Positions 51,438 to 58,984 of a stretch of 64,000 nt of DNA are shown piece after piece (the first letter of the stretch is position 1; every line of letters begins with the position of its first letter). The notes beneath the pieces were generated by a model. That model made no database searches, had not been told where the DNA came from, and was given only the letters and a program-made list of their open reading frames with translations. The stretch is from CAZDKK01 sp964603725 (GTDB lineage: Bacteria > Eisenbacteria > RBG-16-71-46 > CAIMUX01 > WJJG01): positions 6,404 to 70,403 of the forward strand of contig CAZRWW010000020.1 in assembly GCA_964603725.1 (NCBI GenBank). The letters run 5' to 3'. The translations under genes and the position numbers were made by a program.

Positions 51438-52697
51438 TCACAGGCAATGCCACGGCAAGGCGATGATCTTCTCGTGCAGTCTCAGAGGGCGGGGGCAACG
51501 ACAGATGATGTACCCGCAGCGGGCCTGGCGGGGATGCTCGTCCAGGAACGTCAGCAGGTGACGCGCGGCCGACAGACCGGGGTTCTCGGTCCACTTGATC
51601 TGAATCGGCGTGAGTGACGCGCCGCGCTCGATGATGAAGTCGATCTCGGCGCCGTCGCGCGTTCGCAAGTAATGCAGCGATCCGTCCCCCAGGTACTGCA
51701 GCCGCTTCCACAGCTCGATTCCAACCCATTGCTCCAGCAGTGGGCCCGGCGTGGCTCTCACCAGTTCCCTCGCTGGGGCGAGACCCGCGGCGGCGTGCCG
51801 CACGCCAAGGTCGAAGAACAGGAAGCGGGGCGTGGACAGCAGATTCTTGCGGGGACTGCGGGCGAACGCTGGAACCCGGAAGCCCACCAGCATGTCTTCG
51901 AGGAGCTGGTAGTAGCCCTTCACGGTGGGCTGGGACACACCCGCCTCGCGAGAGATGGCCGCGTGGTTGAGGACCTGTCCTGACTCCTGAGCCGCCAGTT
52001 GCAGGAATCGTACGAACGCGCCCCAGTCCCGCACGATCGATTCTCGGCGGATCTCTTCTTCCAGGTGCACGACGGAGAACGCCTTGAGCAGATCCCCCCG
52101 GTCGCGCTCTTCGCTCGCGACAATGCCGGGGAGGGCACCGTAGGCCAATCTCTCCTCCAGGTCCCAAGCCGGGAAGGGGTCTTGGGGACCCATCCCCTTC
52201 GGCCAAGGAAATGGAAGCGGGGACAAGGCGTCGCCGCAGAGGGCGTCGCCTGAGGTTGGCGTCGCCGGGGGATGCTCGCTGAGGGTGAGCGGATAGAGCC
52301 GGTGTAGGAAGCTGCGTCCTGGGAGGAGATTGGCGCCGGTCGCGCGCAGCTTGCGTGCCGAGCTGCCGCACAGGATGAATCGCCAGCGCTTCTTTTCCCG
52401 ATCGTAGAGGTGCTGAACCCCGTCGAAGATGGCAGGAACGGTCTGCACCTCGTCGACGAACACAAAGTGCCCGCCGCGACGGGTTGGAAGCGCTCGGCAG
52501 GCCTCGACGAACAGACCCGGCCGCGCCAGGAGACGGGATCGCTCGGCGGGGTCCGCTAGATCGAAGACCGTGGCGTCATCCGGTAAGAGGCGCCTGAGGA
52601 GCGTGGATTTCCGGTCTGCCGCGCCCCGAAGAGAAGGTGCACGAAGGGCCGTGCCAGTTTGTCGGCCAGCACATCTGAATACCAACGACTGAACATG
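51438..52697 (-). pseudogene. AAA/DUF4143 ATPase with a frameshift inside Walker A
   Basis: ATG 52697 reads MFSRWYSDVLADKLARPFVH, LLFGARQTG, and then loses one base at 52610-52612; the downstream frame resumes KSTLLRRLLPDDATVF. The lesion splits the P-loop (GARQTG|KST). The rest is complete to 51438: FVFVDEVQTVP, LCGSSARKLRATGANLL, a winged-helix segment, FLFFDLGVRHA, and the nuclease-like GAEIDFIIERGASLTPIQIKW. Paralogue of the intact 32402-33535 gene at modest identity. Restored length ~420 residues. The 52698-52857 upstream gap is AT-rich but has no clear promoter. Confidence 0.75.
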
Positions 52698-52857
52698 CCG
52701 AGATTCTACCTCTAAAATCACAATGTCGCTTCACTTTTATCGCCTTAATGCGATGTCGACTTGATTCTCTGCCGTTCCCGGGGGTCGATTGCTGTAGCAC
52801 GCTAAGAAAAAAACACTTACGTCACAGAGGGTGACCTGCCGCCGCCGATCTGCGCTG

Positions 52858-53532
52858 CTACGGGTCGGCCGTTACGAGCACGACGGCCAGCCCATCATGA
52901 CCCTTGCGGCCGACGGTCTGGAGCGCCACGGCGCTCGCGCGCGGCTCGGCCGCGACGGCCTCGAAGAACCGGCGCACGCCGCGGACGTCGGGGTCGCCGC
53001 TGCCGCCGTCCACGACGGCCCCATGGCGGACGACGTTGTCGACGAGAATCAGACTGCCGCGCCGGGAGAGTTTTACGGCCCAGGCGAAGTAGTCCGGGAT
53101 GTTCGCCTTGTCGGCATCGATGAAGACCAGGTCGAAGGGACCATGCCCCTCCGGCGCGAGCCGCGGCAGCGTCTCCAGGGCCTGGCCCAGGCGGAGATCG
53201 ACGACATCGGCCAGGCCAGCTCGCTCGATGTTGGCGCGCGCGACCTGGGCGTGTCGCGGATCGGCCTCCAGGGTGATCAGGCGGCCTCCGTCGGGAAGGG
53301 CTCGCGCGAGCCAGATCGTGCTGTAGCCGCCCAGGGTCCCGATCTCCAGGATCGCCCGCGCCCTCAGGGATCGCGCCAGCAGCCACAGCAGCTTGCCCTG
53401 CAGCGGCGAGACCTGGATTGCGGGCAGCCCGGCGGCGGCGCTGGCCCGGAGGGCTTCATCGAGCACACGATCGGAAGGAACGAGGACTTCCTCGAAATAG
53501 CGGTCTACTGTGGTCCACTGATCTTGTGTCAT
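52858..53532 (-). CDS. SAM-dependent O-methyltransferase (family 3, CCoAMT-like)
   Basis: 224 residues from ATG 53532. SPLQGKLLWLLARSLRARAI, LEIGTLGGYSTIWLA (motif I), RLITLEADPRHAQVA, FDLVFIDADKANIPDYF (metal-binding D-A-D-K) and LILVDNVVRHG are standard for the bacterial enzymes related to caffeoyl-CoA O-methyltransferase. They methylate catechol-type hydroxyls with Mg. Substrate here unknown. The gene start overlaps the tail of the cysteine-synthase remnant. Confidence 0.9.
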   Translation of the reverse strand: MTQDQWTTVDRYFEEVLVPSDRVLDEALRASAAAGLPAIQVSPLQGKLLWLLARSLRARAILEIGTLGGYSTIWLARALPDGGRLITLEADPRHAQVARANIERAGLADVVDLRLGQALETLPRLAPEGHGPFDLVFIDADKANIPDYFAWAVKLSRRGSLILVDNVVRHGAVVDGGSGDPDVRGVRRFFEAVAAEPRASAVALQTVGRKGHDGLAVVLVTADP

Positions 53533-54097
53533 GGATCTCAAGCTCCTGGCAGCCACCCCTGGAAACCCAGCGTGGCGGCCCTGGACGCGCACCATGCGAC
53601 TCGCGGCCGGTAGCCGGGTGCGCTGAGTTCCAACACATCGCCGCGAGGACGTTGGCCCCGGATGACATCCCCGCGAACAGGGCTTCCTCGCGGGCGAGGC
53701 GTCTCGTCATGTCTTTGGCTTCTTCGGTTCCGACCGGGAAAACCTCGCCCACGAACGCCGGTTCCCAGAGCGGAGGTGTGTTGCCGATGCCGACGCCCTC
53801 GATCTTGTGAGGCCCGGCCGAGCCCCCGGACAACACCGCGGACTCCGCGGGCTCCACCACGACGATCCTGACACCCGGCTTGAGCCGCTTCAGCACCGTG
53901 GCGACCCCGCGCGACGAGGCAGCCGTGCCCACGCAGTGCACGAAGGCGTTGGAGGTGACGATCCGGATCCGGTATCCCCGGGCGGCGCAAACGAGCGCCA
54001 GCGATGCGCCCGTGCCGCCACCCGTGTATTCGACGACGGTGTCTCCGGGCCTCAGCCGGCCGTCTTGCTCGGCCCGTGAGACCACCGCCAGCGCCAT
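53456..54097 (-). pseudogene. Cysteine synthase-family (PLP) remnant with large internal deletion
   Basis: The frame from ATG 54097 reads MALAVVSRAEQDGRLRPGDT, VVEYTGGGTGASLALVCAAR, GYRIRIVTSNAF, then jumps to VHCVGTAASSRGVATVLKRL, PHKIEGVGIGNTPPLW, and SSGANVLAA before losing similarity near 53640. Missing are the N-terminal region with the PLP lysine, ~80 residues in the middle, and the C-terminus. It is clearly a degraded member of the cysteine synthase/cystathionine beta-synthase fold. The formal frame continues to 53456 without meaning. Confidence 0.8.
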
Positions 54098-54102
54098 GCG
54101 AC

Positions 54103-54762
54103 TCAAGGTGCCGCGTCCGTCTGTCCGGCCAGAATCACCATCTCGCGGCACCCGTGCCAGAACACCGATTGCCGCACGACCGCCGCTCCCAGCCGCGGAT
54201 CAGTCAGGATGCCACTGATCCCTCCGGCCGCGAGATAATCCGCAAAGGGACGATAGTGCTCTCGCCCACCCGATGCCTCCACGACTCGGAGCGCGATACC
54301 GTGTAGATTCCTGGGAAGAGGCACGAGTGAATCGACGGCCACGACCAGGCGAGCGACTCGCAAGGCCTCTTTGAGGACCGCGATCTGCTTCTCCCTGGGC
54401 ACTTCGTGCAGGAGGAAGAGGATCGTGGCGTAGTCGAAGACGCTCGGCTCCAGGCCGGTCAAGTTCGCCGCGTCGCAATGATAGAGCCGCACGGTGTCGT
54501 GTCGATTGCGCTTCCGGGCGAAGTCGATCATTCGCCTCGACAGATCAACCCCCACAACCCTACAGCCCTTCTCCGCTGCCAGCGCGAAGCACAGCTCGCC
54601 CGTGCCACAGGCGATGTCCACGACCGTGGCGCCCGGGGGCACGAGGTCGACGACAACCCGGCGAGCCTCCGCGAGCGGCGGATCAAACAACGCGTGGTAG
54701 ACGCGTCCGTATGTGGGTCGGCTCGTATCCGTGACGACACACCTGCGCGGGCTCACCCTCAA
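54103..54762 (-). CDS. Class I SAM-dependent methyltransferase
   Basis: Up to 219 residues. The start is uncertain: TTG 54762 or GTG 54756, with no strong ribosome site. YHALFDPPLAEARRVVVDLV leads to motif I VVDIACGTGELCFAL, VVGVDLSRRMIDFARKR, and FDYATILFLLHEVPRE. A small-molecule methyltransferase of the Methyltransf_11/25 type. Placed 14 bp after the corrinoid-activation gene, so probably in the same operon as the MttB homologue. Substrate unknown. Confidence 0.82.
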   Translation of the reverse strand: MRVSPRRCVVTDTSRPTYGRVYHALFDPPLAEARRVVVDLVPPGATVVDIACGTGELCFALAAEKGCRVVGVDLSRRMIDFARKRNRHDTVRLYHCDAANLTGLEPSVFDYATILFLLHEVPREKQIAVLKEALRVARLVVAVDSLVPLPRNLHGIALRVVEASGGREHYRPFADYLAAGGISGILTDPRLGAAVVRQSVFWHGCREMVILAGQTDAAP

Positions 54763-54775
54763 CGGCGGTCCCGGC

Positions 54776-55522
54776 TTACCCGCCCAGCTCCTTCAGTCTC
54801 GCGCGGCAGCTCCATTCCCGGCACCGCGCGCAAAACGGATAGTCATTCGCGAACCTGTGGATCGCGGCGGGGCCGGCGATCAGCACGCCGCTCACCGACT
54901 TGATCGGCCGCATCAAGCAGCTCTCGCTGAGCGTGATCCCGACCGCTTCCGGTTGGAGCGCCCGAAACAGCGCCCGCTGCCCGCTGACGTTCCATCCGCA
55001 GTAGCCGGGGCTGTAGCGCAGGGCCCGCAATTCGCCGCCCGCCGCGCCCATCGCGGCCTCCCACCGCTCCTGCACCACGCCCGCCGCCCGCTCCGCTCCC
55101 TCCGACGCCGTCGCGTCCAGCACCGCGCCGAGCGGATACTCCCCCGCCTGGAACAGCTCCCCGATCCGCGTGGTCACCGCCTCGCCGGCGGTCACCGCGA
55201 AGAGCGCGAGCCGCTCCGCGCGCGGGAAGATCTCCTCGAGCGGCGTTTCGGGCTCGTTCCCGCCCTCGCCGCGGTAGACGCCGGCGAACTCCTCGCGCGT
55301 CACATCGCGCCACAGGCCCGCCGGCTGCGCCAGCTCCAGAAACAGCGCGCCGGCGGCCGCCAGCAATCGGGATAGCCGCTCATCGGGCGCTGGCGTCGCG
55401 CCCCCCGCGGTCCGCGCCGAGTCCGGCGCCCGGCCCGCATCCGGGGGCCGGCCCAGCGCCCGCAGCACGTCCTCCGCGCTGGGAATGATCGCTTCGGCCG
55501 CGATGGGGACGATCTCGCTCAC
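54776..55522 (-). CDS. Free-standing MetH-type B12 reactivation domain protein
   Basis: 248 residues from GTG 55522, overlapping the MttB stop (GTGA, 55519-55522). The last ~130 residues match the cobalamin-dependent methionine synthase activation domain: ALRYSPGYCGWNVSGQRALF and GITLSESCLMRPIKSVSGV. N-terminal to this is a helical region (FAVTAGEAVTTRIGELFQAG). It ends in a Cys cluster, YPFCARCREWSCRARL (C-x2-C-x4-C), which could hold metal or Fe-S. Such stand-alone proteins occur in corrinoid methyltransferase operons and are thought to re-reduce Co(II). Likely partner of the 47558 carrier. Confidence 0.82.
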   Translation of the reverse strand: MSEIVPIAAEAIIPSAEDVLRALGRPPDAGRAPDSARTAGGATPAPDERLSRLLAAAGALFLELAQPAGLWRDVTREEFAGVYRGEGGNEPETPLEEIFPRAERLALFAVTAGEAVTTRIGELFQAGEYPLGAVLDATASEGAERAAGVVQERWEAAMGAAGGELRALRYSPGYCGWNVSGQRALFRALQPEAVGITLSESCLMRPIKSVSGVLIAGPAAIHRFANDYPFCARCREWSCRARLKELGG

Positions 55523-56979
55523 GCCTCCCGCTCCGGCAGCGGCTCGAGACCGTACTTGCGCGCCTCCCGCGCCATGACCTCCTCGATCCCTGCCCGCACC
55601 GCTGACCCCAGCCGCGGCGGCTCCCAGGCGTCCAGCATCCGCGCCACCTCGGAGTGCGCCCGCGCCCGCAGCGTGCTGCTGCCCTCGGCCTCCCAGCGCG
55701 CGCGATTGGCACGTTCGATGACGGGCCCGGGGTAGTAGTGCTCGGTCTTCAGGTGCTTGCGCGTGTGCTTCGAGATCAGCAGGTGCCCCTCGGCCAGCAT
55801 CTCCTCGAAGCGCGGCAGCGCGGGGAAGTCCTCGCGCGGCGTGATCCCGCGAGCAATCCGCTGCGTCATCCCGACGATCTCGTTGTCGACGACCAACTTC
55901 TCCAGGCTTATACAGCTCTCGAAGTCGAGCATCCCCGGGCCCGATACGCTGTTGATGCCGGAGAGGACCGCCAGAGTCGCGCCCATCGACGACTCGAGCC
56001 CCGCCTGCGCGTCGAGCTGCTTGGCGTCGCTCAGCGAGATGTACGCCTGGGTGGGGAGACCCAGGTGCTTGCCGATCTCGTTGTAGGCGCAGTCGATCAT
56101 CATCGTCTCGGCGGCGCCCATGGGGGTCGTCTCGAAGCGGATGTCGAACGCCGCGGGCGAGCCGCCGTAGAGCACGGGACACCCCGGCCGGGCGAGCTGA
56201 CTCATGACGAGGCCGCTCAGTGTCTCGGCCGTATGCTGCACGAGCGAGCCGACCAGCGTGACCGGGCCGATAAAGCCGGCCAGCGGCATCGAGATGTACT
56301 CGACCGGGATCCCGGCGCGCGCGCAGTCGAGCAGATTCTGCGACGTCACCTCGCTCCACTTGAGCGGCGCCGTGGGGCAAACCGAGAAGATCGTGAGCGG
56401 CTTGGCTTTGAGCTCGGCTTCCGTGCCGCGCACCGCGACCTGCAGCGACTTCATCGTCTCGAACGACGGGATGGTGAAGGCGCCGGTGACAATGGGCTTC
56501 TCGCAGTGGAGAAGGCTCAGGTAGAGCCGGTAGCTGTCCTGCATCGGCTCGGGCACGTCGAAAGCGATGAAGGCCGTGCTCTGCGCGGGAATGTGATCCA
56601 GCTGGCTGACGAGCTTCGCGTAGCGCACGTAGTCGACCGTGTGCGGGGCGCGCATCTGACCTGTGTGATGGTCGAGCACCGTGATCCCACAGGAACCCGG
56701 CGTGAAGTAGACATTGTCGCCCTGGAAGTCGTGGGTCTCCTGTCCGAGCACGTCGTACAACTTGAACGAGCGGGGCGCGGCGGCGATCGCCCGATCGATG
56801 AGCGCACCGGGGAAGCGCACGCGGCGCGTCGCCTCGTCGACCTGCGCGCCGTGGTCGGCCAGGAGCGCCCGGGCGCGCTCGTTCTGGATCTCGCACCCCA
56901 GGCGGTGCAAAACGTCGCGCGCTTCGTCCAGGATCCGGGTGATCAGCTCGTCGTCCAGAAAGCGCAGCTTGGGTCTCAC
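55519..56979 (-). CDS. MttB-family corrinoid-dependent methyltransferase, non-pyrrolysine type
   Basis: 486 residues. GTG 56979 has GGGGAGGA just upstream; the GTG at 57006 lacks one. RPKLRFLDDELITRILDEAR, GDNVYFTPGSCGITVLDHHT, FSVCPTAPLKWSEVT, and GLESSMGATLAVLSGINSVS are characteristic of trimethylamine methyltransferase-family proteins. There is no in-frame UAG, so it is not the pyrrolysine TMA enzyme. Characterised non-Pyl members demethylate quaternary amines such as glycine betaine, proline betaine or carnitine onto a corrinoid protein. Followed directly by the reactivation protein. Exact methyl donor unknown. Confidence 0.9.
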   Translation of the reverse strand: MRPKLRFLDDELITRILDEARDVLHRLGCEIQNERARALLADHGAQVDEATRRVRFPGALIDRAIAAAPRSFKLYDVLGQETHDFQGDNVYFTPGSCGITVLDHHTGQMRAPHTVDYVRYAKLVSQLDHIPAQSTAFIAFDVPEPMQDSYRLYLSLLHCEKPIVTGAFTIPSFETMKSLQVAVRGTEAELKAKPLTIFSVCPTAPLKWSEVTSQNLLDCARAGIPVEYISMPLAGFIGPVTLVGSLVQHTAETLSGLVMSQLARPGCPVLYGGSPAAFDIRFETTPMGAAETMMIDCAYNEIGKHLGLPTQAYISLSDAKQLDAQAGLESSMGATLAVLSGINSVSGPGMLDFESCISLEKLVVDNEIVGMTQRIARGITPREDFPALPRFEEMLAEGHLLISKHTRKHLKTEHYYPGPVIERANRARWEAEGSSTLRARAHSEVARMLDAWEPPRLGSAVRAGIEEVMAREARKYGLEPLPEREA

Positions 56980-57182
56980 GTCTCCTCCCCTTCTGTCGCT
57001 GGCCACCCCAGGGCCCCAGCACGCGCACGGCGGGACCGGCCCCGGGCTTCAAGCCCAGGAGCCTACCATCCCCAGCCCCCGCCGCGCTATCCGGCCCGCC
57101 CTCCGGCCGATAGCCGGCCGCACGCCGCGGCTCGCCCGGCCGCGGGCGGCCCGACCGTCCGCCCGAACGGCCGCCCGACCGG

Positions 57183-57258
57183 CCGCCCAGCCTCGCACCG
57201 TGCGCCCACCCTCGCACCCCGCGCCCGCCCTCGCACCCCGCGCCCACCCTCGCACCCT
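57183..57258. repeat. 19-bp intergenic tandem repeat, four units
   Basis: 57183-57201, 57202-57220, 57221-57239 and 57240-57258 are head-to-tail 19-mers containing CCTCGCACC. They lie in the 545-bp gap (56980-57524) between the MttB gene and the HDOD gene. That gap also holds a 12-bp CCGCCCGAACGG-type repeat (about 57150-57185) and imperfect GTGACCGGCCGCGACC repeats (57395-57485). Nothing in the gap looks coding, and there are no spacers. Confidence 0.8.
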
Positions 57259-57524
57259 GCGCCCGACCGCTGCCTGAGTCCGCTCGCACCTGGGATCTGC
57301 TCAAGGCCCCGGCCTCAAGCTCCGACCATTCATACAGAGGCCCGGTCACCACCTGGGCGACCACCCGGGCCCGATCGAGCCCGGCGGTCTCTGTGTGACC
57401 GGCCGCGACCACGGCCTCCACTGGCCCGTCATGACCGGCCGCGGCCATGGCCTCGGCGGCCTCGCCGTGACCGGCAGCGACCGCGGCTCCAGCGGCGCTG
57501 GCAGCAGGCAGGAGAGCAAAGATC

Positions 57525-58874
57525 ATGAACCCTGAGACCCCTCAGCGCGACCCTGGGCAGCCGAAGGTCCACCCCCCGGCAGAGAATCCGTTTGGACTGC
57601 CTCGCGCGCAGGCGGCCCGGCCTCCCATCCAGGACGTCGACGAGCTGAAGGCCTCGTGCTCGCTGCCCGGTCCGCTCTTCCGCGTGCTCAACGCCTTGTC
57701 CGATGATCGCGGGACGAAGTTCACCGTGGCCCGCGCGCTCGAAGAGGACCCCGATCTGGCCGAGCGCGTGCTCAAGGCCGCCAACAGCCCGGTCTACCTG
57801 ACCTACGAGGATCACATCGGCGAGGCGGGCGCGGGCATCACGAACTTGCCCACCGCGGTGCTGCGCATCGGCCTGTCGGCGGTGCGGAACCTGGCCTACA
57901 CGCAGGGCGTCTGCCAGCTCGCCGGCGACGGCGGCAACCTGGGCCTGGGCGTGCTTGCCCACCTGCTGGTCGTAGCCGAAATCGGCTGGGCGCTGGGCAA
58001 CCGCGTCAGTCGCCCGTACGCCGAGGACGCCTATCTGGCCGGCCTGCTGCACGACTTCGGGAAGATAGTCCTGCTCAAGACGCTGCCCGAGGACTATGCC
58101 GCCATCGCCGCCTGGTGCCGCCAGCATCATCGGCCGACGCGCGAGGTCGAGGTCGAGTGCTTCGGCCAGCGCCAGCCGTTCCTGCTCGATCACGTCAAGA
58201 CCGGCTCGGAGCTGATGCGGGCGCATTACATCCCCGAGCAGGTTCTGTTCACGGTGGAGCACCATCACGATCCCCACATCCTGGAGCTTCACGGGCGCAA
58301 CCCGCGGCATCTCACCGCCACCGTGATCGTCGCCAATCAGATTGCCCACGCCTTCGGGCTGGGAGACGGATTCGGCGCGCCCGGCGCCGACTACCTGACG
58401 GCCGAGACGCTGGCGGAGTTGATCGGCAGGGAGCCGGAGTGGCTGCGGACGCTGGCGAAGGAGGCCTTCGAGCGCGGGCACGAGGCCGTCCGGGACTTGC
58501 CCCGGCGCGAGGCGCCGGCCGCCCTCGAGCTGATCCGCGGCGGTCACACTCCCGTGACCGCGGACGCCGCCGGGGAGCTGCCCCAACCGGTGAGCCCGGA
58601 CTATCGCGCCTATGAGAAGCTCATCGGCTTCGCGCGGGCGGTCACGCGATTCAGTCTCCAGGACGCCCATGCGCACACGGCCATCAACACCACGACGCTC
58701 GAGGACCTGCTCGGGCGGCTCGAAGACAAGGGCTTCTTGAAGCGCGACCGGCGGCACACCTACGTGCAGGTCTATCGGGCACTGCCGCCCTTGCAGCGAT
58801 CGTCGGTGCAGGAGATCCTCTCGACCATGGCGGTCGACGGCTGGCGCCGCCCTGGCCGCCCGCGCGCCGCCTGA
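57525..58874 (+). CDS. HDOD domain signalling protein
   Basis: 449 residues, ATG 57525 after GGAGAG. Residues ~40-240 are an HDOD domain (LPGPLFRVLNAL, ALEEDPDLAERVLKAANSPVY, AVLRIGLSAVRNLAY, EDAYLAGLLHDFGKIVLL, VEHHHDP). The HD pair is present as LLHDFGK. After a ~100-residue middle segment, residues ~360-430 look like a winged helix (LEDLLGRLEDKGFLKRDRRH). HDOD proteins regulate signalling and stress responses without a defined enzymatic activity in most cases. Stands alone, following a long repeat-rich leader. Confidence 0.85.
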   Translation: MNPETPQRDPGQPKVHPPAENPFGLPRAQAARPPIQDVDELKASCSLPGPLFRVLNALSDDRGTKFTVARALEEDPDLAERVLKAANSPVYLTYEDHIGEAGAGITNLPTAVLRIGLSAVRNLAYTQGVCQLAGDGGNLGLGVLAHLLVVAEIGWALGNRVSRPYAEDAYLAGLLHDFGKIVLLKTLPEDYAAIAAWCRQHHRPTREVEVECFGQRQPFLLDHVKTGSELMRAHYIPEQVLFTVEHHHDPHILELHGRNPRHLTATVIVANQIAHAFGLGDGFGAPGADYLTAETLAELIGREPEWLRTLAKEAFERGHEAVRDLPRREAPAALELIRGGHTPVTADAAGELPQPVSPDYRAYEKLIGFARAVTRFSLQDAHAHTAINTTTLEDLLGRLEDKGFLKRDRRHTYVQVYRALPPLQRSSVQEILSTMAVDGWRRPGRPRAA

Positions 58875-58926
58875 TGTTGATCATCCCGGCACTCGGATGA
58901 TCTTGGGCCCGCCCATCTGGCCCCCG

Positions 58927-58932
58927 TATAAT
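58927..58932 (+). promoter_or_regulatory. Perfect -10 box for the C25-like protease gene
   Basis: TATAAT at 58927-58932, 52 bp before ATG 58985. The best -35-like element, TTGGGC (58901-58906), is 20 bp away, which is too far for an ideal promoter. Confidence 0.45.
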
Positions 58933-58984
58933 CACAGGCGCAAGTAGGCAGCCTTGGCTTCGGGCATGCACCACGGGGGACTCG

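Noticed and set aside
55519..56979. Pyrrolysine-containing trimethylamine methyltransferase
   Set aside because: The MttB-like gene has no in-frame UAG and no pyl genes are present.
57183..57258. CRISPR-like short repeats
   Set aside because: Units are contiguous without spacers and no cas gene is present. The same holds for 6687-6774 and 59113-59250.
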